From Podocnemis expansa (taxonomy: Eukaryota; Chordata; Testudines; Podocnemididae): a DNA stretch of 64,000 bases. Under the pieces are notes generated by a model, which saw only the letters and a list, made by a program, of their open reading frames with translations, was not told the origin of the DNA and searched no databases. The position numbers and the translations under genes are program-made. Position 1 is the first letter of the stretch, and every line of letters begins with the position of its first letter. Where the stretch lies: NCBI GenBank assembly GCA_007922195.1, contig ML682119.1, positions 153,697 to 217,696 of the forward strand. The letters run 5' to 3'. Below are positions 1 to 13,029 of this stretch, piece after piece.

Positions 1-618
1 GGGGGGGGGGCTGCTGCCACCCCCCCAACCAAGGCAGGGGGCAAAGCTGGCACCTGCAGCTAGCGCTGGGCTGGCAGCTGCCCCCCACAGCCCAAGAAGC
101 AAGCGGCGAGCCCGGGTGGGGGGACAGAGCCCCTTTCCCTGCCCAAGCCCCAAGGCAGGTGGGCAGGGTCAGGTAGGGCTGCAGCAGCCTGTGCCGAGGC
201 TGGGGGGCAGACACCCAGCCCAGGCAGGGGCAGAGCAGGCTCCCTGCCTGGGGGTGTGGGTCGTCTAGCCCCCTGCTACCCCCTTTCCCCACCTTAGCCT
301 CAGGGCAGGAGCAGGGAGCTAACCTGGGACCTGCTTGCCAGCAGAGTGCAAGCATCTCCCAGCCCCATTGGGCTCCCAGCCCCCTGCTCCTGTCTTGAGG
401 CAGGGGTGGGGAAAGGGGGTAGCAGGGGGCTAGGTGACCCATCATGCCCTTCCCCTAAAATGAAATAACAAGTCCACTGTTTGGACATGCTATTTTGCTT
501 GGGGCTTTTCCCTTGTTTCAATTTGACTTTTAGTTATTTCGAAATAAGGGCTTTATTTTGAAATGACTTGTTTTGAAATAACTTATTTCCAAACAATGCC
601 CTATGTGTGGACATAGCC
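1..618. mobile_element. Harbinger-type MITE, one end only (other end outside window)
   Basis: The right terminus reads ...GTGTGGACATAGCC and is followed by TAT (619-621). It matches in inverted form the terminus GGCTATGTCCACA of the large Harbinger element at 15693. Just inside lie several copies of the ATTTCGAAATAA-type unit (535-600). The rest is GC-rich with no coding potential that I recognise. The left end is not in the window, so the target duplication cannot be confirmed. The short reading frames here are not convincing genes. Confidence 0.6.
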
Positions 619-621
619 TAT

Positions 622-1309
622 GATTCATTCAACATCCTCCCCCTAACTGCCCAACTGTTTCCCAGCCATTTGGCCGTGGGAGAATAAGCTGCAGGGAGGA
701 TGCAAACAGAGACTGGCAGGAGTAGCTAACACGGGGAAGGAACACTAATGGTATCAAGGGATGCTTTAGTTTTGACTGGCTTTTTTCTGCCTTTGGCTGT
801 TTGCCCCAACCCCTCCTAGCCTATTCCTCACACTATCTTCACTTTACTTCTTTTTAAAAATTAATTACTAAGAGTTCCCCCAAAATCACAAGACTGGCCT
901 GTAATCAAAAGATGTTTAAAAAAAAAAAAGAAAAACACAATAAAATTGGGCTGTTTGTCTTCTGGTCTTTGAACCTTAGGGCTCCACTCAGAGCATGTTT
1001 TCAAGGTTGGTGGGTTTTATTTATTTATTTGTTTGTTTTGGCAGCCACAAGAGCTAAAATTTACTTTTTTTTTCCCCCCCAGGGAAAACTGAGACTCTTT
1101 CCTAATCATATGACTCAAGGAGCTGGGGCGTTATGAACTGTATCCGATAGTGTAAGACTCTTAATAAAATTGTGAGTCGGTCACACTGTTAACCTACATG
1201 CCAACCTTCCTCCACTTTCTCTGTTCTGTTTGCAGGATCATATTTCTGGGATAGGGAGTGTTGCCAGCTCTTTGTTTGCAGAGTGCCTAGCACAAAGAGG
1301 TTGCCTTGA
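622..1309. other. Intergenic, nothing recognised
   Basis: AT-rich sequence with poly-A and poly-T runs (911-935, 1060-1080). I see no splice-flanked coding segment or RNA gene. Confidence 0.5.
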
Positions 1310-1915
1310 TGGATCACTCTCAGGCAGGACTAGCTCAAGGAGCTGTGCACACCAAGCTGGCTTGTGCTTTGGCGCCCCCTCTCGGGGGGGGGGGTCAGAA
1401 CCTGGCCTTGAATCTGGGCCAGCTCACCCCACTGCCAGGGCAGGGAACAGCAGGCCCAGGGTTGGAGCGAGACAGCCCAGGGGCTGAATTCCACTCTCCC
1501 ACCCCTCTCCTGGGTCGGCTGTTCCACCCTGGGGGCAGGGAGGGCCAGCCCAGAGGTGGAGTGAGATACCGGAGTTCACCCCATAAGCTGGCCTACTCTG
1601 TCTTGGGGCTAGCTGTTCCCCACCCTGGAAGCAGGCAGGCCAGTCCAGGAGCTGGGCTCTGATCTCCTGCTCTGCCTCTGAGCTGGCCCTCCCCTGCCCC
1701 CGGGAGGAACAGCCAGCCCAGGAGACGGTCAAGAGAACAGAGGCTAGCATCCCACCTGGCCCACTCCACCCCTGGGCCAGCTGTTTCCCATCCTGGGAGC
1801 AGGTCAAGCCAGCCCAGAGAAGGAGTACCACGCGCCGAATCTTAGAGGTGCAGAGGCACCAATGGCACTCCTAAGCTTTGGTGTCCCAAGCCAATGCCAA
1901 ACTGGCTCATCGGTA
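1310..1915. repeat. GC-rich dispersed repeat, probably a non-autonomous DNA transposon
   Basis: GC-rich sequence rich in CCAGCCCAGG and GGGCCAGCT motifs, closely resembling the interiors of the repeats at 28488-29007 and 60172-60799. Overlapping frames on both strands come from base composition, not genes. The termini are not clear, so the bounds are approximate. Confidence 0.45.
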
Positions 1916-4900
1916 AAGACAGCAGTGCTCTCAGGTGCTATCATAATAAACATGATAAATCAAATGCCAAACACTTCCAGAAAACAATTTCTTATTGCAT
2001 TAATCTTCCAGTTTTAAAAAATTAAAATTATAGAAGGGCATTGAAGATAGGATAATGAAGAAAGCCTTTTGCAGTAGGCAGAAGGGGAGGAAGATTGGGA
2101 AGCCAGGAGGACTAGGGGAAGTGGATGGGAGAGATCATACATGGGAGTGGATATGGCTGAAGTCAGGGGTAGGATGTTGGAGGACAGGACACAGGGGCAG
2201 GGCTGCAGACAGGGATGGGGGCTAGGAGCTCAAGGAGTCAGGATGAATTGGATAGCAAGGGGTTGGAGGTCAGAGCCAGGAACTTGATGGAACAGGGAGT
2301 AGGCCAGGCTGTGAAAGACGGTGAAAGAGTGACCCGATATTTCTGTGTACAAACATTGATGCTGACCATGCTGTTGAGTGAAATTTTTCTGATAACTGCT
2401 GGACCCTTTACACATGTGAGGTGAATTACTATTGATGAGGGAGGTGCCAGTGGCTGGAGAGTGATGGCACCTCTCTGAGAACTGGAATCACTGGGCCTCA
2501 TTAAAGACACTGTTTGTGAACAGTTCTCACAGGACGACCGCTTACACAGTGACTGTCAAATGTGGTACTGTTTGCATTGTGGCTTAACTGGTGTTAAAAG
2601 GTCACCTTCAGCACACCACAATGGGATGGCATGAAACTACTGAGGTGTGACTGCCCCTTAGAGTTCACACCCAGCCTGGGCAGATTCAGCCAGTTACCAG
2701 AGTAAACAATTGCAAAGATGCTTAGACTGGAGTGTCCCCACTCTACCTTCAGAGGCCACATCTATAAATACTATGTGGACAAAATGCTGCCTAAACTAGG
2801 TGCCCAGGGCACAGCCTGTGACTCCACCCAGCCATGCAAGAAGTTAGACATTCTGTGAGAAAACCATACACTTCTGCTTGAGTATATTTGCCTATGGTGT
2901 GAACACAGAGCAGCTGTTAATCCTCACCAGGCATGCTATACTGTTTTACTGTTTGATTTGTGTGATGTGTCAGATTCTTGGGCAGGTCACATTCTTGGGG
3001 TAAGGAGAAATGGCCTTAATTCTAGTCATACAAAACTCAGCAGTGACTTTTCATTCATATACATGAGTGTGGCCCTCATTCCCCAGAAAGACATCCTTCA
3101 GTCATGAAACCAGCCTACATTCTGTCCAGTCATGTCCCACCCCTCAAAATGAGAGATCTGAGCACAAGAACTCTCTCTCAGAAAGCAGCCTTTCTGGTCC
3201 CAGGCTCATTGCCCTGTTTCAAATGATACAGTCTAGGCTGGAGGGGATGGAAGCTCCCTATGAATGGATGATGGATGGACCAGAGTGAGAATGAGGGGAG
3301 GTGCTCATGCTTGACAGCCATGTGGGAAGAGCCAACCCCATTCCATGCTGCAAAAAGGGGCATCAGGGGTTCTTACCTGCTCCCAGGACCATTTCAACCC
3401 CTCTGGGTCCCATTCCCTATTTTCCACCCTGATCTCAGGTCTGTGGCAATTGGGTCCCATGCTCACCTATTCTGCTCCCTTGGCCATGCATAAGTTTACA
3501 TGAGGACAGACTCCCTACAATATTTCCATTGAGTGGTGTTAGCTACCCTGTCCCCCTGTTTCTATGGACCCTGGTCTTGCAGGAACAGCTATTAAACTGA
3601 GGTCAAAAGGAGAGGGATAATAAGAGAAGAAAAAAGCTTGGGAAGGGTAAGATACACAAGGGCAGGTGGAGGTGTGATAAATCTTGCATTCTGAGTGGTA
3701 GTTTGGATATAGTCAGACCCACTAGAGTTGGTGATGTCATCTGGGTCCCTCTCTTGTCAGGACATTTCTGACGCTCAGAATAATGAAAGTCCACTAGTGT
3801 CACAGGGTATCTTGGAGGCCTGGAACATGGTGCAGGAAGCCATGAGGGTGACTATCTCATCCTCTGGTCCACATGTTTTCCAACTCTAAGTAGCAGTCCT
3901 TAGTTTTCCTTCTACAGTGTTTTTTTCTAGGACCCCAAGAAAAGTAATAGGTGTCTTTCTGTTATTTTGTCCACCAATTAAGCCTAATTTTTGATACAGA
4001 AATATTGGTTCATTAATTTTTTGTTTTGTTTTTTGTTTTCTTTACCAGGCATGATTTTAACATGGTCCTTCAGTATATCAGTAGGCTTTTTTGTTTCAAC
4101 TAATTTTCCATTTCCTTTTGTTGTTATAATTTATTCTGACATTTAAAAATCTTTCACTCATTTCTTATAATTGAACTCAGAGCCAAGATAAATTTCTAGA
4201 CCCAGTTATTACAACAACACCCACATCAGAGTAATCACTGCTCGGGAACCCTCTTGAGATGTGGGAAACCTACATTCGAGTCCTTTCTCCCTATTGTGCA
4301 GGAGAAATGGGTCTCCCACATCTCGGTGAGAGCTCCAACCTGAGGGTTAAAAGTTATAAGGTGGATCTCACCATCTCCTCCTTTGGCTGCATTTTGAATG
4401 GGACCGAATCTGGCCAACAGCCTCATATTTTATGCTTTTGGGGATTTTGGTGGATGGAAAGTGTGCAGCTTTAAATTTCGGTAAGTGAAATTTTATGTCA
4501 GTGACAGCAATGCTATAGTTAAGGTTGCAGTGGTATTTTCATTTTAACAGGTGATTTAAAGTTTTGCTATTAAGAAATGCTGTAAAAATGGAAATAACCA
4601 GAACACAATGTTAAAGATCACATTGCATTTGAATTTTCATATAGGTTAGGTATAGATTGGATTTATAGACAGTTTATAATAAGATGTCAAGCTTCCACTT
4701 TTAAAATTGATGTCTACAGTGTCTCATTTTTCTATGAAAACATTAGTTGAAAATGTATAGGCTCCTAGGATCTGATTTTTTTTTTCCTGGCAATTTAATC
4801 TATACAGTGAGCTATACCACTCCAAAGTAAGGTATGAATTAGAACCAGTAGTTATCCTCTGTGCACTCTCTTATTTCATTTGAAACTGATTTGTAACAGG

Positions 4901-5670
4901 TTTAATATTGTCCAAAAGAAGTTGGTGTCATTCCAAATGAACATCCACACAAGGTCCCAGTTTAACTATATAAGTTGAAAAACATAAATTATAGTGGTAC
5001 AGCTCCCTTGTGTAGACTAACACTCAAAACCTTTTATGAGGAGCACCCTTTCTCCTTCCTCAGACTTGCATAGTTTTCATAGTTAGTTTTTAATAGATCA
5101 GCCTGAAGCTGATACAGTCATCCCAGCAGCACTAGTAAGTCATGTTTTCCATACAAGCCTGTAAGACACAGTGTTTTCAGATGCTTCCATACCAAGAAGA
5201 GAGGAAAATTGAGATCTGCACCTTTCCCTGACAACTTCCAACCCTCCCAGTTCCTAGTTCTGACCCCTTTTCTCTCAAGTCTCCCAGCTTTCCTTAGTAC
5301 CCTAAGCTCTTGTCCCCAACTCCTTTGCTTTCACCTGACCCCCTGCAGCTCCCTGATAGTTTGGCTATGATTCCTTCACCTATTCTCTGTTCCCTCACTT
5401 GGCCCTATCCCAACTCACTCTCAGCCTCCTCCAACACCCTAGGACTCTTCCTTCTGCCTCCCACTGGCCCCCATCTGACCTGTTCCACATTCCTGAAGCT
5501 CCTCGCCCTGACCTCAACCTACCCTCCTGCTCTATATGACCTCTCCCATCCCATTCACCCACTCCTCCTGGCTCCCCAACTCTTTTCTTTCCACCCAGGG
5601 AAAACATTTGCTTGCTCATGCTATGATGAGTTCCTTTCTAGAGAAGTTGTAGAAAGGGATTGAAGAGCAC
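1916..5670. other. Intergenic, no gene recognised
   Basis: I see no exon with conserved protein content, no RNA gene and no recognisable transposon ends. The frame at 5310-5663 lies in a pyrimidine-rich tract and looks like low-complexity sequence. Confidence 0.5.
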
Positions 5671-5900
5671 TGTTGCTGCTGAGCTGTTACAGCTGTTCGG
5701 TGCTTCTGTCCTTGGAGCTCCATTGTTATCAGCCCTAGCGGAGAGCACAACCTGTTAATTCAGCAAGCTTCAGTGTCATTCCTAGGGAACGATCAGTGGC
5801 ACAGTTCAATTATAAAGCACTTGGCTAGGTTTATTGATGGCCAGGCATGGTCCTTGCAACTTGCACAAGTCCATTACCATGTGAGTGCTTTGGGACAAGG
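5671..5900. repeat. Unclassified dispersed repeat (copy 1; related to 39225-39450)
   Basis: Several stretches align with 39225-39450, for example TTGGAGCTCCATTGTTATCAG against CTGGAGTTCCAATGTCAGCAG, then GCGGAGAGCAC and AATTCAGC. Both copies contain AGGTTTATTG, which reads as an AATAAA signal on the - strand. A degraded - strand LTR is possible, but no clear TG...CA ends or target duplication were found. Confidence 0.4.
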
Positions 5901-6151
5901 AGCAGTTCAGTTATTAGCAAGAGTCTCTGCTGTCCTCTCAGCCACATAAAGGGTTAAGGTGAGGTACCTAACATTATGGGCTGAGACAAAATGGGATAAA
6001 CAATTTATGTATAACCTTACTTGTTTCATGGCATGTTTGTTACTTTCCCTTCTTCCTGATATCTCAGACAGAACATGAACTATCTTTGCACTACTGGATT
6101 GCAGTTTATCTGCAATAACCTCTTGGCATATATTTACACAAACATCTAGGC

Positions 6152-6469
6152 CAGGCTTGTTCAACATGTATCCAGGAGGCCAGAAACTGGCCTACCAAGG
6201 GCTATTATCCAACCTGCCAAATGCTGCCACAAGAGCCTGGGAGCTGGGGCTATCTGGAATACTCCATATTGCTATATGAAGTATGCAGACAGACATTGAC
6301 AATTTGTGCAAGCAAAAGCAGTGTCAAATATCACTAATCATTATTTTATTAAAGTTTATTAATTAAGACCAATGTATACATCCTTTCTATCAAAAATTTT
6401 CTCAACAACCCCCCAACTGAGAAAAGAATTGCAGTGTGGCTCCTCACCTGAAAAGGTTGGACACCCCTG
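6152..6469. mobile_element. hAT-type MITE with perfect 8-bp target duplication
   Basis: The element starts CAGGCTTGTTCAAC and ends GTTGGACACCCCTG, imperfect inverted termini of the hAT type. It is flanked by identical 8-bp copies ATCTAGGC at 6144-6151 and 6470-6477. The interior is AT-rich with no coding capacity. A related fragment in opposite orientation is at 39461-39635. The right target copy overlaps the left end of the Harbinger MITE at 6475. Confidence 0.8.
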
Positions 6470-6474
6470 ATCTA

Positions 6475-6965
6475 GGCTATGTACATATTTAGGCAGTTAA
6501 ATCAGTTTAAGTTAAATTGATTTAATATAGTCACTATTAAATCATTAAATCAATTTAAGTTAAATTGATTTAACATGTCCCCACTAAAAGCTCAAATTGA
6601 ACTAGTATGACCATGGCCGGACTTGCTAGTTTGATTTAGGACAGGGGCATCACAGGAAGTGTGGCAACATGGCCCTCTAGATGGGCCATGCCCCTACCCA
6701 ATATATAGAAAAAAGGCAGCAGCCTGGGAAGTAGAAGGGCAAAAGTGTTAAATTGAAATCACAGTTAAATTGAAATAACACGTCCACACTTTTATTTTGA
6801 AGTAACAATTTCAATTTCACCATCGTTTTGAAATAATACTAGGTTTTACTATATCAAAATGACTTTCCTTATTTTGAAATTAGGAAATGTAGTGTGGACG
6901 TGCAATCTTTTAAATTGAAATAATCAGCATTATTTCAATTTAAAGACTAAGTGTGGGACATACCC
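6475..6965. mobile_element. Harbinger-type MITE, TSD CTA
   Basis: Termini GGCTATGTACATA and GTGTGGGACATACCC are imperfect inverted repeats. The 3-bp flanks are CTA at 6472-6474 and CTA at 6966-6968. The interior consists of repeated TTAAATTGATTTAA and ATTTCAATTTAAA-like palindromic units and has no coding capacity. Confidence 0.7.
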
Positions 6966-6968
6966 CTA

Positions 6969-8890
6969 GTGCCTAATACTATTTAGGAGTGCCTGTGTTT
7001 TAGGAACACTAGCAGCAATTTTACCAAGTTCATGTAGCAAACAATGAACATGTAAGCCTCTGCTTTAATACATGACCTGAGTTTGTCCACAGTCTCTGGT
7101 TCAAGCCTCAAATTTTGCACCAGGCCCAGTGTTCTAGGGTCTCCCTGCAACATACAACAAATGTCTTAAACCTAGAAAATTAAATCAGAAAGAAATGATT
7201 GCTGGTAATTTGTTATTTTATTAATGATTTTATTCTGTTAATGCCTAGGGAGTAATGAAAAATGAGGCTCCATTGTGCCAGACTCTGAACAATCAGCATA
7301 GAAATCATTCCAGTGCTGAACATACAAAAGTCAGCAGAGGCACCCTAACCCTCACTTCATTCTGAAATTGACTTTTTTTCTGGGTGAGCCATGTAGGATT
7401 TGTTTAAAAGTTGTCTGGTATTTAGGAGAGCATACTGTCCTTTGAATTTATACATTTTTAATATATTTGATGTTTGGAAAAGCAATGTTGTAGTTAAAGC
7501 TGAGTCACATTTTCTGTTGGGACAGGAGTTTTAAACTTTGAAGTCACAGTGAGGAATACAAATACAGCACATGATCTATGTAACATACATCATCAGACAT
7601 TTGTAATACCTGTATTTTGGAGGCTGGAATATATCTGTAAACAATTAGCTTCAAAAAGACCATCATATCTGCATTAATATGTTTCATACAAAAGACAACA
7701 TCAGACTGTTAAAGTTCCAGAATCAAGTAAAAATCGCTTCTGCAACCTCACTTCTGCCTCTTTTTGTTGTATGCATGACTGTCTTCGGTGACATGTTTTA
7801 TGACTGAAGTTTGATATTGGGACCTTCCTCATGTATGCTCCTCACTGCCACCCCAACCGCAGCCTTTCACAATGTACTACTCAAACCAGCCACACACTAG
7901 CCCAGCCACCTCAGAGAGACATTCCTGTGAATTCATGCTTCACATCTTTCATTTTCTTTCCAGGTGTCAACTTGTGGAACAGTCTTCTATTCCACCTCGG
8001 TTTCCAGGCCCATCTTGGCTGGCAGCACATTCATGAAGCTGTGGCATGTGTTTGGTATGGTTTGTGGTCTGCCCTGATACTTGCCCGTCTTGATGAAAAA
8101 TGGACATCTTGGACTCCTGTGGCTTTTTCATCAGGAACTGGAAGGCAGTGACATCTGACCCTTCTGAATGGCGACATTTTGCAGAATGGGGTTGAACTTA
8201 AGCATAAGCTTTGCTGAATCAGGACTTTTAATTAAAATTGAGGGTTTGATCTCAAATGACTGAGACCTAAAAAAAAACTTCTTACACAACTCTGTTAAGG
8301 AAAATTGAGGCCTTTTGCTTGAAGAACAGTGACATCACAGGAAAGATTGCATCAGAGTTTTGGTTTAACTAGACTGATAAAATTGTGTTTTGAATTACAG
8401 GGCTAGATTGCAAAGACAATTTTTCTCCTCTGGCCTCCTCACAAAAGTTCTGCTGGCAGATGGAGGCACAATTTTCTGTGATCTTTCTTTGAATGTGAAG
8501 GCAGGAGCAGAGGTACCATGATTATCAACTGATATGACTTCCTGCACTGCAGGCCAGAGAATTGCACCCAGTATCCCACACAAGTAGACGTCCAGGCTGA
8601 GGAGATGCTTATGCCGTCAAAGCCTCCCTCAGCTCTTGGGAAGCTGTTATTTGTAGGGGTGGCATTTCTGGGAAGTCTCTTGCTTTAGCTGGGGAAGCTT
8701 GAAAACTCAGCAGCCTTTGGAAGGAGACATTTCTAAAATGTCTCAGTTTATGTGTTTCTTTGGCCAAACTTCATAAATGTTTGGCCAAGAAAATATGAGC
8801 AAAAATCCAGTTGGCCCAATTAAGGTGAATATCTGATCTAAGAAGACTGAGATCAGTCTTCTTGTGTTACCAGTAGTGGTGGTTTTTGGG
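6969..8890. other. Intergenic, nothing recognised
   Basis: Mostly AT-rich. The 106-codon frame at 7831-8151 shows no domain I recognise and has no supporting splice or promoter context. Confidence 0.45.
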
Positions 8891-9333
8891 TGTGGAGGAA
8901 ATTTTAAAGGGTGGTCAGTCAGTGGAGGCCACACTTAGTAGAAGAGAGAAAGTTTATTAGAGAACTATACACAGCTGTGGACCCTGGGACCAAAACAAGG
9001 CCCAGAAGCCCCTAACAAAAGGTGGAGTTACCTTATATAGGCAGTACATTATCATAATACTTTCATGCATATATCACATAGTGTGACTTGGCTTTTCTCC
9101 AATCCTGCAAAGATTGTACCATCCTCCCATGACAGGAAGATGGTTTACTTCTTTATATGGGGGTCTGCTACCTGGCTGTTTCCTAAGTTTCAGTTTCTGC
9201 CTTTGTCGCTTTCTCATGCTAATTCACCCCACTCTCTGGCCCAGCAAAGTACATGACCCCTTGCTCTAGGTGAAATGGAATCTTCTGGTTACAAAATGGA
9301 GAAAGCCAGTTGTTATACTTAGTTTCTCCCACA
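8891..9333 (-). mobile_element. Solo LTR of an endogenous retrovirus
   Basis: A 443-bp unit with inverted ends TGTGGAGG and CTCCCACA, flanked by TGGG at 8887-8890 and 9334-9337 (4-bp target duplication). Read on the - strand it has LTR order: U3, a TATA-like CTATATAAGG (about 9030), a polyadenylation signal AATAAA (about 8955), then U5 ending in CA. No primer-binding site or internal retroviral sequence adjoins either end, so it is a recombined solo LTR. Confidence 0.8.
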
Positions 9334-9875
9334 TGGGGTAGTTGAAGCAGGCAGCCTAGGGTCACAAGCAATAAGGGGCCCCATCCTCAATTTGGTGGAC
9401 AGAAATGAAAATATAGAAAAATATAGAAATTGTTCTCATCTAGAAGAGCTAGTACGGCTGGAAGCCTAAGCATTTTTCACTCTTGTCTCATCAAGGCAAG
9501 CTATCATTAGGATCTGTGCTTCCTCTGAACTGCAGATTTCACCATGAGCTACCCATTGTAGTGAAAATTTGATATACAGCTTAATGAAACCAAGCAGAAC
9601 CAAGTAACCCAAGGGAAGCATGTAGCTATTTTAGTTCAGGCAGGGCCATGTTAGCAACTTTAGCCCAAGTGAAGCCATAATAGAAAGCCAAAGCTAGAAT
9701 AACAGGAAAAGCGCCTACATTAAAAGCTTTAGTTAACATGCCCACAAACACCTGCCATAACTGCTTAGCAACCCACTCTCCATTTAGGCTTCTCACCTGC
9801 CCTTACATGAAGCGTAAGGGGTCTTGTCTTTCCCATAATGGTCTTAGTTTTCCACCCCCCCCCCCCCCCACGGTC
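9334..9875. other. Intergenic, nothing recognised; C-run at its right end
   Basis: Unassigned sequence between the solo LTR and the CR1. A homopolymer of about 15 C lies at 9855-9869. Confidence 0.4.
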
Positions 9876-10715
9876 CATAGAATCATAGAATCACAGGGTT
9901 GGAAGGGACCTCATAGGTCATCTAGTCCAACCCCCTGCCAGAGGCAGGACCACTCCCACTAAACCATCCCAGTCATGGTTTTATCCAGCCTGGCCTTAAA
10001 TACCTCCAAAGATGGAGATTCCACCACCTCCCTCGGCAGCTCATTCCAAGGCTTCACCATTCTCCTAGTAAAAAAGTTTTTTCTAATATCCAGCCTCGAC
10101 CTCCCTAACCGCAACTTGAGACCATTGGTCCTCGTTCTGTCCTCTGTTATTGCCGAGAACAGTCGAGCTCCATCTTCCTTAGAGCATCCCTTCAAGTAGT
10201 TGAAGGTTGCTATCAAATCCCCCCTCAATCTTCTCTTCAGCAGACTAAATAAGCCTAATGCTTTCAGTCTTTCCTCATAGGGCTTGCGTTCCAGCCTTTT
10301 AATCATTTTGGTTGCCCTCCACTGAACTCTCTCTAGCATGTCCCTGTCCTTTTTGTAGTGGGGAGGCCAAAACTGAACACAGTATTCTAGATGTGGCCTC
10401 ACCAGTGCAGAATAGAGGGGAATGATCACATCCCTTGATCTGCTGGTAATACTTCTTTTGATGTAGCCCAGTATGCCATCGGCCTTTTTGGCAGCAAGAG
10501 CACACTGCTGACTCATATCTAACTTCCCATCCACCATGACCCCCAGGTCCTTTTCTACACTGCTGATACTTAGCTGAATGTTTCCCAGCCTGTAGTGGTG
10601 CATGGGGTTTTTTCGTCCCACGTGCAGGATTTTACACTTGTCCTTATTGAACTTCATAAAATTTCTATTGGCCCACTGTTCCAATTTATCTAGGTCCCGC
10701 ACCGCATAATCGCGT
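9876..10715 (-). mobile_element. CR1 LINE, 5'-truncated, with open C-terminal reverse-transcriptase ORF
   Basis: The - strand reading frame at 10702-9959 is open for 247 codons. It carries the carboxy-terminal part of CR1 ORF2, with KFNKDKCKILHVG, the PHLEYCVQFW segment and LGLFSLLKRRLRGDLI. It is followed by a short 3' UTR with the CR1 signature TTGGACTAGATGACCT and terminal ATTCTATG repeats near 9880. The endonuclease and catalytic reverse-transcriptase motifs are missing because of 5' truncation, usual for CR1. The uninterrupted frame suggests a fairly young insertion. It cannot move by itself. Confidence 0.9.
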
Positions 10716-13029
10716 CACAGAAACATTCTTAACCAATAAGCTGTAGTTTTTTCTGTGTTTAACCATTTTTGGAAACCTTGAATGTAATTCAGTAGACTGT
10801 GCTGTGTAATAAATACAAGAAGAAAGCGGTCCCTGGCGGCTGGCCACACCTAGTAGGTCTGGGGGTTAATAAACTTGTAATTCTCCTCCTGCTGTCTGCT
10901 TTCTTGACTGACCAGAACAGTGAACAAACCTCTTTAGCTCCAGACACCATTACCTTCACATTGACATGGTAAAAGAGCAGGAGCAAGCAATAGACAGCAC
11001 AATAGCAGGAAATTTTCCAGCAGCTTCAGCTTTTAATTCCTCAGTGTGGCTGTTTATTCTGCCATTTTTTTAAAGTTTGTGAAATGCTGCCTTTTCCTTT
11101 TCTTTTTTTACCTGTTCTTTTGCCTTTTCCTTTGACTTTGTGACAATTTTTCTTTTGGCTTTGGTTAGCTCAGGTTACCAAGTAGGTCCATGTAGGCTGC
11201 TACATATAAATACCGTGCTGTCCTTAGGTGATCATTATACCTGTGTGTGATGTCTGTGCTGTATGTCTTTCTTTTGGTGAGTAATTTTTCAGCTTCTTCT
11301 GTGCTTACTATTTCTTATGTTTGAAGGAGCCAGAGTCTTATAAACTTGAGTATGTCAGAGAATTTCATTGACATTTGGTGTTTTTCATTTATAGCTACAC
11401 ACAAGAAACCTTCTTTTCACTTATTTTTATTTATTATAAGTATTTGTATTAAAAGTCTAGTGCACATAAACCCAAGCCTACATGAAAAATTTGTAAGATT
11501 TGACTGCCAAAATTTTAAAAGTGGTGTTTTAGTTATTTCTGAACCATCACTAATGTTACCACTTTTTATCTATTAAATAATGCTCATACCTTTTTACAAT
11601 TCTTTAAAATGCTCATTTTAACTTTGTAGTTCAGCATTAGCTCGAGTGAAAGATGATCAACTTACAAGCTTCATGATTAGAAGATTTTTAAAAATATCAT
11701 ACCCAAGAATAATTTACAAGTTCCAGAGGTCATGTTAGTTTGGTTCAGCAAAACAAACAAGGAATCCTGGGGGGCGGTGTGGGGTGGCTGGGAGTTTGGG
11801 GGGACTGTGGCCATGGGGAGGGTAGCAGTGGGGGCTAAGATTGGGCCTTTTAGGGGGCCCCCACAATGGGCCCTTCCCTAGGGCCCCCAATTGCCTAAGG
11901 CTGCCTCTGGTTACCAGAAGGATTGTAGGCCTGATTAAGTAGTGAATCTGAATGCAGCCTTCACTCTCCTGGCAGAAGGTCACCTCCATTGTATCATCTG
12001 TTTTTTGATGGTTGTTGTACTGATCAAAAACATTTTCAGTCATGAGTATCTCTGGTGCCAAAACTACAGCCAATAAAGGAACACCAAGCGAAGGCGTTTA
12101 CTTTCACTGAGGGTAATGAGGGATGATTTCTTAAGAGGAATCTTGCAGGGCAAATGCCAGGTGGGGAAAAAACAAGGTTTTTGAGTGGAATATGTTCTGA
12201 GTCATTCCCTGTGGCCTCTTTCCTTTCCCTCCTGCAACAGGAGGGAAACTTTTTCTCTCTGCTGTCATAAAGGGAGGTGTAACTGGTCACACTAGTAGCG
12301 TCTTCTCAGTCTGGAGTTGTGAATGCTGAACAGATGCAACTATCACAAAGTATCTCTTCAGCAGTGGGGTGTGTGTGGAAGCCAGTGAGAGCTGGTAGAA
12401 GGGTGGCAAATAAAATAGGAGTGTGGCCATTGCCGTGGACAGGAGCAGTGGGGGAGAAACAAATCCAGGGATGATTAGAAGAGATCACTAAAGTTAGAGT
12501 TCTTTGGTCCCTGGCATGAAACAAAGCAGACGACTATCTCAGCCCCTTCAGTGGCTTTCTGGTAGGTGCCACAGGTCATTGAAGGATACTTTTCCTCTGA
12601 GGCACTTGGACCCCCGAGACTGGAATGTCTGATCATGTCATGGTCTTAGTGACTTTACCCTCATGGCAGCTCTGGGAAGCAGGGAAGTGCTACTATAGCA
12701 GATACAGAGAGAAACTATCAGAACTGTGTGGCAGAACAGGGACCTGAGCCCACATCTTCTGTGTCATAGGTAAGTGCCCCAAGCACTGGATCATCCTTCC
12801 TATCTCAGTTCATAAACCTGACTCGGTGTATACTTTATAACCATTGCAGCGGCTCTCTGGAAAATTGACAAAGCCATTCAAGGTATCATCCATCATGTAT
12901 GAACACTACCATGGTGCCCCAGATGGCACTTCAGGAAACCAGGGAGGGATTTTGAGTGACAGCCTCCTTGGACTCCCCCTGCTCCCCACACACACCCCAA
13001 TTTTCTCTAGAGAAGGAGTGGAGTAACTG
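10716..13029. other. Intergenic, mostly unassigned
   Basis: A stretch at 10790-10930 has two AATAAA-type signals and could be an LTR remnant, but no ends were found. A SINE head lies at 11719-11769. The rest shows no gene I recognise. Confidence 0.4.
11719..11769 (+). repeat. SINE 5' fragment, interrupted by GC-rich repeat
   Basis: The sequence shows TTCCAGAGGTCATGTTAG and CAGCAAAACAAACAAGGA, the conserved first part of the tRNA-derived SINE found elsewhere in this window (for example 37337). It stops abruptly at a GC-rich block (about 11770-11910) that resembles the interior of the other GC-rich MITEs. Confidence 0.6.

Noticed and set aside
7831..8151. 106-codon frame on + as a possible gene
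   Set aside because: No recognised motif, promoter or exon context.
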